This document shows, in pieces, positions 26,824 to 34,469 of a DNA stretch of 64,000 nt. How positions within the stretch are numbered: position 1 is the first letter of the stretch; every line of letters starts with the position of its first letter. The position numbers and the translations under genes are program-made. The stretch is from Geothermobacter hydrogeniphilus (GTDB taxonomy: Bacteria; Desulfobacterota; Desulfuromonadia; Desulfuromonadales; Geothermobacteraceae), in contig NZ_NAAD01000001.1 in assembly GCF_002093115.1 (NCBI RefSeq), positions 124,001 to 188,000 of the forward strand, read 5' to 3'. Below the pieces are notes generated by a model. That model was given only the letters and a program-made list of their open reading frames with translations, ran no database searches and was not told where the DNA came from.

Positions 26824-26839
26824 AGCAAAAAAAGTGCCA
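26824..26839 (-). promoter_or_regulatory. Sigma-54 (-24/-12) promoter candidate for the beta-helix gene
   Basis: On the minus strand the bases read TGGCACTTTTTTTGCT, a perfect TGGCAC-N5-TTGCT sigma-54 element with GG and GC at the required 12-base distance. It points at the secreted beta-helix gene starting at 26538, leaving a leader of about 270 bases. The locus encodes its own sigma-54 activator (PrsR), which supports use of the site. Confidence 0.7.
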
Positions 26840-26921
26840 TCATTGTGTCGTTGGCGCATTGTTTTCTTAGTGCCGGGAATCATTCGTGTTTTTCGGGTGA
26901 TTTGTTTTCCGCGCCTTTCCC

Positions 26922-26960
26922 GTGTCACTTTTTCAGCTGTCCATAGCGATTTTTTGACAC
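26922..26960. promoter_or_regulatory. Possible activator-binding inverted repeat upstream of the sigma-54 promoter
   Basis: GTGTCA (26922-26927) and its inverse TGACAC (26955-26960) lie about 85-120 bases upstream of the -24 element on the transcribed minus strand, the usual place for enhancer sites of sigma-54 activators. A link with PrsR is inference. Elsewhere, the 26,539-27,101 gap shows no convincing gene. Confidence 0.3.
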
Positions 26961-27101
26961 TTAAAGACCTCGCACCGTTGTCTAAAACCCTCGTAAGACA
27001 GTATTTTTTCGACGAAAAATTATTTCTTTGAGCTTTCAATCAGCGCCGGCTGTGATACGATTTTAACATTCTTGTTTCTATGTCGGGGGGATTGGGTTTT
27101 G

Positions 27102-28241
27102 GTGCGAGTGTGTCATGTGATATCGGGCGACCTGTGGGCCGGCGCCGAGGTGATGGCTTGTCACCTGTTGCGGCATCTGCAGAATGAGCCGGGGATCGCG
27201 TTGCGGGTTGTTCTGCTCAACCGGGGGCGCTTGGCTGATGAGTTGCGTTCCGCCGGTATCACGGTTGATGTTGTCGAAGAAAACAACCTGTCGTTCCGGC
27301 AGCTTGTCTGTTCCATTCACGCTCTTCTGAAAGCCGCTCCGCCGCACATTCTGCATTCTCATCGCTACAAGGAAAACCTGGTCGTGTTCCTTGTCTCCAG
27401 GCGGTTGTCGGGGGTACGTCTGGTCGCTTCGCAGCATGGACTCCCCGAGACACCGGGGGGGCATTCCGGTTGGCGGCACAGAATCAAGTCGAGGATCAAC
27501 TTCTTTGTCATGGCCCGCTTTTTCCACCGGGTCGTCCCGGTTTCCCGGGACATCATGACCCTTTTTGTCAGTGACCTCGGTTTTTGTGCGGAGCGAATCA
27601 GCGTGATTCCCAATGGTGTTGAGCTGCCGGTATTGCCGGACCGGGCGGAGGACGTTGACGTCGTGACGCTGGGATCTTCAGGGAGGTTGTTTCCGGTCAA
27701 GGATTATCCCCTGATGGTCCGGGTGGTCAAAGAGATCGGTGCCGCCGAGAAGGTCCGCGCGCTTCTGGCGGGTGAGGGGCCGGAGCGAAGCCGCATCGAA
27801 CGCGGCATCGCGGAAAACGACCTGGAGGGTGCCTTCCGGCTGGTCGGTCACCTGGATGCCATGGACGATTTTTATCGCGGGCTCGATATCTATCTCAATA
27901 CCTCGGTGCATGAAGGCATACCGATGACCATCCTCGAGGCCATGGCTCATGGTCTGCCGGTGATTGCCCCCGCGGTCGGCGGCATTCCGGAAATCATCGA
28001 GGATGGCGTTGAAGGGTTCCTGGTTGCCGAGCGTTCGCCGAAAAAATATGCCGAGAAATGTCTGCTGCTGATCCGCGATTCACGGTTGCGCAGGCGGATG
28101 GGGGCGGCCGCCCGCCAGAGAGTCGAGACCTGTTTTTCGGCTGCCGCGATGGCTGCCGAATACGCGACCTTGTATCGAAGGATGAACAGTACAGCCGAAA
28201 CGGCGATCGTCGGAGATGTCTCTGATAGGTCCGCCGTCTGA
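27102..28241 (+). CDS. Glycosyltransferase family 4
   Basis: 379 residues from GTG 27102, giving the usual start RVCHVISGDLWAGAEVMACHLL; a TTG at 27072 is an alternative. The GT4 donor domain is clear: LGSSGRLFPVKDYPLMVRVV, ALLAGEGPERSRIERG, and HEGIPMTILEAMAHGLPVIA followed by GGIPEII. It returns to the GC-rich composition of the core locus. It is followed after 10 bases by a GT2 gene, so both probably form an operon with PrsK/PrsR. It is probably one of the conserved glycosyltransferases of exosortase loci; the sugar is unknown. Confidence 0.87.
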   Translation: MRVCHVISGDLWAGAEVMACHLLRHLQNEPGIALRVVLLNRGRLADELRSAGITVDVVEENNLSFRQLVCSIHALLKAAPPHILHSHRYKENLVVFLVSRRLSGVRLVASQHGLPETPGGHSGWRHRIKSRINFFVMARFFHRVVPVSRDIMTLFVSDLGFCAERISVIPNGVELPVLPDRAEDVDVVTLGSSGRLFPVKDYPLMVRVVKEIGAAEKVRALLAGEGPERSRIERGIAENDLEGAFRLVGHLDAMDDFYRGLDIYLNTSVHEGIPMTILEAMAHGLPVIAPAVGGIPEIIEDGVEGFLVAERSPKKYAEKCLLLIRDSRLRRRMGAAARQRVETCFSAAAMAAEYATLYRRMNSTAETAIVGDVSDRSAV

Positions 28242-28251
28242 GGGAGGGGCG

Positions 28252-29382
28252 ATGCTGATCCTGTTTTACGGTTCCATTTTCATGATTGCCTTTGCCTACT
28301 TCGGCTATCCGTTGTCGCTTCTGCTGTTGTCACGGTTCCGTTCCCGACCGGTGGCGCGGCGGGCGATCGCGCCTTCCGTCACCCTGATCATCACTGTCTT
28401 CAACGAGGAGGCGCGCATTCGTCCCAAGCTGGAGAATACCCTCGCTCTTGACTACCCGCGAGAAAAACTGCAGGTCCTGGTCGCCTCCGACGGCTCGACC
28501 GACGCGACCAACAGCATTGTCGAAAGCTACCGTGATCGGGGGATTGAACTGCTTCCGGTCAGAACCCGCGGCGGCAAGGAGAATGCCCAGAAAGAGGCCG
28601 TTGAGCAGGCGCGGGGGGATGTGCTGGTCTTTTCCGATGTCGCGACCATGCTTGATCCGGAGGGATTGCGGAAGATGGTCGCCAACTTCGCCGACCCCGC
28701 CGTCGGCTGCGTCAGCAGCGTTGACCGGGTGCTGGACAAGGAAGGGCGTCCCGGCGGTGAGGGAGCCTATGTCCGCTACGAGATGTGGCTGCGTTCGCTG
28801 GAATCTTCGGTGCATTCCCTGGTCGGTCTGAGCGGGTCCTTCTTCGCCGCCAGGCGGGAGGTCTGCAGCGATTTTTCCGCCGACATGCAGAGCGATTTCC
28901 GCACCCTGCTGAACAGCATGCGCCTGGGACTCAGGGGGGTGAGTGACCCGCAGGTGGTCGGCTATTACCTTGATGTCGCTGACCAGCGCCGGGAATTCGA
29001 CCGCAAGGTGCGCACGGTGCTGCGGGGGCTGACGGTCTTTTTTCGCAACCTTGAATTTCTCAACCCCCGGCGCTACGGTTTTTTCTCCTACCAGTATTTT
29101 TGCCACAAGCTGCTGCGCTGGCTGGTTCCGCTGTTCATGGCGACGGCCCTGATTTCAAACCTCTGGCTGGCCTCGGGGTCGGTCTTTTACAGCCTGCTGT
29201 TCTGCGTCCACTTCGGTTGCTACCTGGCTGTCGGATGGAGCTGGTGGCGCCGGGCCCTGCCGGTCTGGACGCCATTGAAGATTCCCGTTTATTTCGTGGT
29301 TGTCAATGCCGCCATCCTGCTGGCCTGGTGGCGGTACCTCGGTGGTCGGCGACAGGTCATGTGGACCCCGTCACAACGGTGA
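28252..29382 (+). CDS. Membrane glycosyltransferase family 2
   Basis: 376 residues from ATG 28252, preceded by GAGGGAGGGG. An N-terminal membrane helix (FYGSIFMIAFAYFGYPL) is followed by a GT-A domain: VTLIITVFNEEARI, VASDGSTDATNSIV (the first acidic motif), DVLVFSDVATML and SLVGLSGSFFAARREV. Three C-terminal helices follow (SNLWLASGSVFYSLLFC, VYFVVVNAAILLAW). The architecture resembles processive polysaccharide synthases such as HasA and BcsA, but the QxxRW motif is replaced by a DQRREFDRK region, so processivity is uncertain. It sits immediately before the PrsK kinase gene. Confidence 0.82.
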   Translation: MLILFYGSIFMIAFAYFGYPLSLLLLSRFRSRPVARRAIAPSVTLIITVFNEEARIRPKLENTLALDYPREKLQVLVASDGSTDATNSIVESYRDRGIELLPVRTRGGKENAQKEAVEQARGDVLVFSDVATMLDPEGLRKMVANFADPAVGCVSSVDRVLDKEGRPGGEGAYVRYEMWLRSLESSVHSLVGLSGSFFAARREVCSDFSADMQSDFRTLLNSMRLGLRGVSDPQVVGYYLDVADQRREFDRKVRTVLRGLTVFFRNLEFLNPRRYGFFSYQYFCHKLLRWLVPLFMATALISNLWLASGSVFYSLLFCVHFGCYLAVGWSWWRRALPVWTPLKIPVYFVVVNAAILLAWWRYLGGRRQVMWTPSQR

Positions 29383-29404
29383 CCATCGGTTCAAGGGAGC
29401 ATTT

Positions 29405-31546
29405 ATGTTCATCCTGATATGTTCAGCGGCCGCGATCTCCATGGCCGGGCTGGGGGCTCTCTACCTGGCTTCGGGATGGCGTACGTCTTCCGACCGGCTG
29501 CTGCTCGCCGCTCCGCTGCTGCTGTCGGGGGCCCTTGAACTGTTTGACCTGCTCAGTCTGCGGATTCCGGATTCCCTCTCTCTCTGGTGGCCGGCGTCCT
29601 TTGTCTGCGAGAGCCTGCTCGCCCCGGCCTGGCTGCTGGTCGGTCATGCCATGTGCGGCCCACCGGCGAATGCCCGCGTGCGTTACCTCCGGCGGATACT
29701 GCTGGGAGCCTCCTTCCTGCTGCTTCCCGTGGCGCTGTTCGGTTCCGGACATCTGACCATGTTCAGCCCCGATTTCGACCAGGAAAGGATCGTGTTTCTG
29801 AGTCGGGCCAGTTACCTGTTCTATCTCGGACTGGGATTTTTCCTGGTCAGCGCCCTGGTTCTGCTGGAGCGCGGTCTTGTCTCTCACCAGGGACTCAACC
29901 GCTGGCGGGTCAAGCTCGAAACCGTCGGCATCGGCACCATTGTCGCCTCGCAGTTCTTCTTCTACAGCCAGGCGCTGCTGTACCGTTCCCTTGACTACAA
30001 CCTGCTCCCGGTCCGCTCGGCGGCCCTGGTCCTCGGCTGCGGCATGGTCGTCTATTCACGTCTGCGGCGGGGAGATCCTCCGAAAATCCGGATCTCCCGC
30101 CGGATGACCTACCGCTCCATCGTCATTCTGATCGTCGGCCTGTATCTCTTTTCGCTGGGCCTGGCGGGCGAGGGAATGCGCTATTTCGGTAATCATTCAC
30201 AACGCTACTTTGTCGGTCTGCTCGGATTGTTCGGCGGGGTGGCGGTGCTGATGCTGGTCCTGTCCGGCACCCATCGGCGCCGCCTGCAGGTTTTCATCAA
30301 CAAGAATTTTTTCAAGGAAAAGTATGACTACCGTAATCACTGGCTCGATTTCACCCGCCGTCTCGCGTCGACCAGTTCGCTGGAGAGCGTGGCCCGGTCG
30401 GCGCTGGATTTCTATGTTGAAACCTTTTCCCTCCACGGAGGAGCCATTTACCTGCTGTCGAACGACCGTAATCTCTATCAGCCCTACGTGGTCGTCGATC
30501 ATTCCCTGCCGACCGAAACGATTGACGTCGACAGTCCTCTCGTCCACCTGTTCCGTGAAAAAGGCTGGGTCTTCAATCGTGAAGACGGTCAGGAGGATAT
30601 TCTGCAGGTTCATCATGACCTGTTCCGTCCCTATCGCTACAGTTTTGCCGTGCCGTTGTTCGTTGAAGAATCGATCGAAGGAATCATCCTGCTCGGTGAA
30701 CGGGTTGACCGCGATGAACATCTGAATTACGAAGATTTCGATCTGATGAAGACCCTGGCCGTGCAGACCATGGCCATGCTGCAGAATTATCGACTCGGTG
30801 AGCAGCTTTCCATCAACAGGGAACTGGCGGCGATTGGGAAAGTCTCGGCGTTCATCATGCACGACCTGAAAAATCTCGTCACCAATCTCGGCCTGGTTGT
30901 TGAGAATTCCAAGGACCACCTGCACGATCCCGAGTTTCAACGGGATATGATCGACACCCTGGATGGCACCGTGGACCGCATGAAGGGGCTGATCGGCCGG
31001 CTGCAGAAATTTGGTGCCGGGCAGCCCCTGAATCTCTGCCTGACCGATCTGCGAACCCTCGCCGGCGAAGTGATCGCTGAATTCGCCGCCGGCGGGATAA
31101 GGTTTTCCGGTGAGTCGACGCCGGTGCGGGTGGACCGGGCGGAAATACGCAAGGTGCTGCTCAACCTGCTGCTCAATGCCGTTGAGGCATCGACCGGGGA
31201 AGAGGGGATCGAACTGCGGGTCTGCAATGAACCCCGACCCTGCATCCTGGTCCGTGACCGTGGTTGCGGCATGTCCGAGGCTTTCATGCGGGACCGGCTG
31301 TTCCGGCCTTTTGAAACAACCAAAGACAGCGGTTTCGGAATCGGCCTGTTTCAATGCCGACAGATTGTCGAGGCTCACGGAGGGCGTATCGAGGTCGAGA
31401 GCCGGGTCGGCGAGGGGACCGAATTCAGAATTCTGCTGCCTGCCGTGACCTCTCCCGCTGAACAGGTGGAGCGGTCACCGCTTGCGGAAGATCCCTACGC
31501 GGCTGCTGATGTTCTCAATGCCGCGCCGTTGCTGAAAAAGGACTGA
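29405..31546 (+). CDS. prsK: Sensor histidine kinase PrsK (XrtA/PEP-CTERM system)
   Basis: 713 residues from ATG 29405. The first ~290 residues are a multi-helix membrane domain. A GAF-like domain follows (LYQPYVVVDHSLP, SFAVPLFVEESIEGIILLGE, about residues 340-460), then the phospho-acceptor region with His486 in FIMHDLKNLVTNL. The ATPase region has the N box LLNLLLNAVEAS and G boxes VRDRGCGMS and FGIGLFQC. This build matches the PrsK family found beside exosortase A. It senses an unknown envelope signal and phosphorylates PrsR, the next gene (53 bases downstream). Confidence 0.9.
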   Translation: MFILICSAAAISMAGLGALYLASGWRTSSDRLLLAAPLLLSGALELFDLLSLRIPDSLSLWWPASFVCESLLAPAWLLVGHAMCGPPANARVRYLRRILLGASFLLLPVALFGSGHLTMFSPDFDQERIVFLSRASYLFYLGLGFFLVSALVLLERGLVSHQGLNRWRVKLETVGIGTIVASQFFFYSQALLYRSLDYNLLPVRSAALVLGCGMVVYSRLRRGDPPKIRISRRMTYRSIVILIVGLYLFSLGLAGEGMRYFGNHSQRYFVGLLGLFGGVAVLMLVLSGTHRRRLQVFINKNFFKEKYDYRNHWLDFTRRLASTSSLESVARSALDFYVETFSLHGGAIYLLSNDRNLYQPYVVVDHSLPTETIDVDSPLVHLFREKGWVFNREDGQEDILQVHHDLFRPYRYSFAVPLFVEESIEGIILLGERVDRDEHLNYEDFDLMKTLAVQTMAMLQNYRLGEQLSINRELAAIGKVSAFIMHDLKNLVTNLGLVVENSKDHLHDPEFQRDMIDTLDGTVDRMKGLIGRLQKFGAGQPLNLCLTDLRTLAGEVIAEFAAGGIRFSGESTPVRVDRAEIRKVLLNLLLNAVEASTGEEGIELRVCNEPRPCILVRDRGCGMSEAFMRDRLFRPFETTKDSGFGIGLFQCRQIVEAHGGRIEVESRVGEGTEFRILLPAVTSPAEQVERSPLAEDPYAAADVLNAAPLLKKD

Positions 31547-31598
31547 ACCCGGATGGAGACGAACAGATGGCTGTGCGGTTGATGACAGGGGGAAGAAG

Positions 31599-33008
31599 AT
31601 GAACAGGCTGCTTATCGTCGATGACAATCCCGAGATCCGCAAGCAGTTGAAGTGGGGGCTTTCCGGTGATTACAGCCTGCTGTTCGCCGAAGACCGGAAG
31701 AGCGCGCTGGCCCATTTTCAGCGCTATCAGCCGGCTGTTGTACTGCTGGATCTCGGCCTTCCTCCGGCGGCCGAAGGTGTTTCCGAAGGGATGCAGACCC
31801 TGGAAGAGATTCTTGATCGCGATCCGTTCTGCAAGGTGATCGTCGTGACCGGGCGCGATGAGAAAGACCACGCGCTGCAGGCGGTTTCCCTGGGAGCGCA
31901 CGATTTCTATGCCAAGCCGATCGATCTGACCGAAATCAGGATCATCCTGCAGCGGGTTTTCTACCTGGCCCGCCTGGAAGAAGAGAATGACCGCCTGCAG
32001 CAGGAACAGCAGACCTGCGGGCGGGATTCGGGTCTGTTGGGACAATGTCCGCAGATGCTGGAGGTCTATAAAACGGTACGCAAGGTCGCGACCACCGATG
32101 TCCCGGTACTGGTGCTGGGCGAGAGTGGTTCCGGCAAAGAGATGGTGGCACGTTCCATTCACTGCCAGGGGTTGCGCCGCGACAAGCCGTTTATCGCGCT
32201 GAACTGCGGGGCGATTCCGGAAACACTGCTTGAGGCCGAATTGTTCGGCCATGAAAAAGGGGCGTTCACCGGCGCCATTAAAAAGGTTCTCGGCAAGATT
32301 GAATCCGCCGAGGGGGGAACCCTGTTCCTGGATGAAATCGGAGAAATGTCGCCCGCCCTGCAGGTGAAGCTGCTGCGTTTTCTGCAGGACAAGATTATCC
32401 AGCGGGTCGGCGGCCGGGCCGACATTCCGGTGGACGCGCGGATTATCGCCGCGACCAATGTCGACATTCACCAGGCCATTGAAAATCAGAGCTTCCGTGA
32501 AGACCTTTTCTACCGGATCAGCGTTGTCAGCATCGAATTGCCGCCGCTGCGTGAGCGGGGGGATGACATCCTGCTGCTGGCCAACCTCTTTTTATCCCGT
32601 TACGCCACGGAGTTCAATAAACGCATCCGTTCCTTCAGTACCGCCGCGGTGCGCAGCCTCTATGAGCATGACTGGCCGGGAAATGTTCGGGAACTGGAAA
32701 ACAAGGTCAAGCGGTCGGTGGTGATGAGCGATCGGTCGGTGATCTCGCCCGATGCCCTCGGTTTCAGTGCCCCGCGGGAGGATGAGGAAAGCACCAGGGA
32801 GGGTACAACCGCGGTGCCCGGCGAGATGGACCTGGACGGGTTGACGCTCCGGGAAGCGCGCAGCCTGGTCGAGCGGGATCTTCTGCTGCGGGTGATCGAG
32901 CGCGAGCAGGGCAACCTGGCGCGCAGCGCCGAAATGCTGGGAGTGAGCCGACCGACCCTCTACGACCTGATAAAAAAACACGGTCTGCCCCACCTGAGCC
33001 AGTCCTGA
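31599..33008 (+). CDS. prsR: PrsR, sigma-54-dependent response regulator of the PEP-CTERM system
   Basis: 469 residues. The receiver domain has acidic pocket DDNPE and phospho-acceptor Asp51 (VVLLDLGLP). The AAA+ activator domain has Walker A GESGSGKEM, the sigma-54-contacting GAFTGA loop (about residue 222) and FLDEIGEMS. The C-terminal Fis-type helix-turn-helix reads LARSAEMLGVSRPTLYDLIKKHGL. It binds enhancers and drives sigma-54 RNA polymerase. Candidate target promoters in this window are 26,824-26,839 and 33,972-33,987. It is co-transcribed with PrsK, with a GGGGGAAG ribosome site. Confidence 0.92.
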   Translation: MNRLLIVDDNPEIRKQLKWGLSGDYSLLFAEDRKSALAHFQRYQPAVVLLDLGLPPAAEGVSEGMQTLEEILDRDPFCKVIVVTGRDEKDHALQAVSLGAHDFYAKPIDLTEIRIILQRVFYLARLEEENDRLQQEQQTCGRDSGLLGQCPQMLEVYKTVRKVATTDVPVLVLGESGSGKEMVARSIHCQGLRRDKPFIALNCGAIPETLLEAELFGHEKGAFTGAIKKVLGKIESAEGGTLFLDEIGEMSPALQVKLLRFLQDKIIQRVGGRADIPVDARIIAATNVDIHQAIENQSFREDLFYRISVVSIELPPLRERGDDILLLANLFLSRYATEFNKRIRSFSTAAVRSLYEHDWPGNVRELENKVKRSVVMSDRSVISPDALGFSAPREDEESTREGTTAVPGEMDLDGLTLREARSLVERDLLLRVIEREQGNLARSAEMLGVSRPTLYDLIKKHGLPHLSQS

Positions 33009-33066
33009 ATGGTTTTTTATCAACGACGTGGGGATGTGCTGTTTCAGGGCTGAGTAAAAATATCAG

Positions 33067-33909
33067 TTATTGCGCCTTGAAGGAGTGCGTCGCACTCGGA
33101 TAACTGTTCCCCTGGTCATCCACCGCCACGACTTTCCAGTAGTAGTCCTGCCCAGGTTCCAGGTCATAGAGCAGCAGCTGGGTGTCGGTCAGATCCGGCA
33201 CCACTTCGGTGTACAGGGGGGAGGGAGCGGCGCCGCCCGTGGAATTGCCCGTTACGCTGCCGTCGCTGCCGCAGCCGAATACCAGCAGGCAGGCGGTTGC
33301 CGCCAGCCCGGCACGCAGCGGATAGCCCGTTATTCCCTTCATCCGGCTTATAGCGAAGCCGGCAAGGGCGAGCAGGGCCAGCAGGGCGATGGCGGGCGAC
33401 AGCGGGGGAGTGCTGCTGGAGGGAGGGGCCATCAGTCCCGCGGTCGCTGGATTCAGCTTCGGGTCGGTGCCGTAATAGAGGGTATAGGTGACGTTGTAGC
33501 TCGCCGGGGCGCGGCTCCAGACCAGGTTGACCGAGGCGGCTACGGCGCCGGCATCCGCCGGCGAAATCAGCAGCGGAATCCAGGCGCTGGCGACGGTTTC
33601 GGAATAGCCGCTTTCCACGTTCAGACTGTTGTAGGCGGTGGCGGCGAAGAAATAGACCTGGCCGTCATCCGGCAGGGTGAGGTCGATGGAGTTCCGGGAC
33701 GGGTCGGCAACGACGATCGGTGAGGCACCCTGCGGCAGTCCCGTACCGTTGAACGGCAGGCTCTGGTCGCCGGCCTTGTAATAAATCTTGTAGCCGGCAA
33801 CGTCCGGGTCCTGGCTCGGATCCCAGGTAAGGGTGATGTTTTTGGCGGAAGAAAGGGTGGGGATGCCAATCATCAGGAGCAAAAGCGCAGTAATGATTGA
33901 TCTCGTCAT
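33067..33909 (-). CDS. Secreted fibronectin type III protein with internal sorting-like segment
   Basis: 280 residues from ATG 33909, with signal peptide IITALLLLMIGIPTLSSA. Two fibronectin type III-like parts are seen: residues 23-108 (ITLTWDPSQDPDVAGYKIYY) and 125-280 (VTYTLYYGTDP ... PGQDYYWKVVAVDDQGN). The second is interrupted at ~158-230 by a segment with two hydrophobic helices. The first (PPLSPAIALLALLALAGF followed by basic ISRMKG) looks like a C-terminal sorting signal, but lies in mid-protein; the second ends in a lipobox-like LVFGC (Cys213). A sigma-54 motif lies just upstream. It is convergent with prsR. The function is unknown; it is probably an exported partner of the polysaccharide system. 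Confidence 0.75.
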   Translation of the reverse strand: MTRSIITALLLLMIGIPTLSSAKNITLTWDPSQDPDVAGYKIYYKAGDQSLPFNGTGLPQGASPIVVADPSRNSIDLTLPDDGQVYFFAATAYNSLNVESGYSETVASAWIPLLISPADAGAVAASVNLVWSRAPASYNVTYTLYYGTDPKLNPATAGLMAPPSSSTPPLSPAIALLALLALAGFAISRMKGITGYPLRAGLAATACLLVFGCGSDGSVTGNSTGGAAPSPLYTEVVPDLTDTQLLLYDLEPGQDYYWKVVAVDDQGNSYPSATHSFKAQ

Positions 33910-33971
33910 ATGTTTTGTCTTTCCAGACCGATGATCCACGGGGTCTGCGTGGCAATCAGGATGTTCATTTC

Positions 33972-33987
33972 AGCGATATCTATGCCA
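33972..33987 (-). promoter_or_regulatory. Sigma-54 (-24/-12) promoter candidate for the fibronectin-type gene
   Basis: The minus strand reads TGGCATAGATATCGCT: GG and GC at the correct 12-base distance, with two deviations from TGGCAC-N5-TTGCT. Transcription would start about 50 bases before ATG 33909. The gap up to 34,274 otherwise holds no gene I can support; GTCAC/GTGAC half-sites at 34,120-34,147 might bind an activator. Confidence 0.55.
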
Positions 33988-34274
33988 AAAGGCCGATTAT
34001 TCGCACAACTGTCTTGAATCATTGATGTAAAATCTGCCCATGGACTGCGCGGAACATCTCACGTAGTCAGCAGGCAGGCACATTCATCATAAAATTGGCA
34101 CCGGGCTCTGCTATTTTGCGTCACAGGAGGTGGATCGGGAAGGTGACTGCATATCAATGATCCGAACGTGATTCAGATCGAACTGCGATGGTTGTAAACC
34201 ATGTCCCGGGATCGGCGCAATACGCATCACCCTGAAAATTCTGTGTGCATATGGACAGTTTGGAGAGATTTTCA

Positions 34275-34424
34275 ATGAAGCTTCTTTTTCTTCACGGACT
34301 GGAGTCCGGTCCCCATGGGAGCAAGTACCAGGCGTTGAAGAACAGGTTTGGGATGGTTCTGGCACCGGACTGTACGGGCATCTTTGACGCGGATAAACGC
34401 CTTGAGGGAGGGGACGTTGTTTAA
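34275..34424 (+). pseudogene. Truncated YqiA-like alpha/beta hydrolase fragment
   Basis: Only 49 codons. MKLLFLHGLESGPHGSKYQA and VLAPDCTG match the N-terminal strand-turn and oxyanion region of YqiA/YcfP-type esterases, which are normally about 190 residues with a later Gly-x-Ser-x-Gly nucleophile. A TAA ends the frame right after RLEGGDVV, and no continuation is seen downstream before the convergent ATPase gene. It looks like a remnant cut off by insertion of the accessory genes to its right. An intact short peptide gene is unlikely. Confidence 0.65.
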
Positions 34425-34469
34425 ACGTTGAATGAAAATTTAACTTCAAAGCTATTCTTTGCATCAATC

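Noticed and set aside
34094-34111. TGGCAC-like sigma-54 element in the plus strand before the truncated hydrolase
   Set aside because: The GC element is one base too far from the GG element; sigma-54 spacing is strict.
34111-34467. 118-codon frame on the minus strand overlapping the truncated hydrolase
   Set aside because: Low-complexity, Pro/Ser-rich translation without family resemblance; the opposite strand holds the recognisable hydrolase start.
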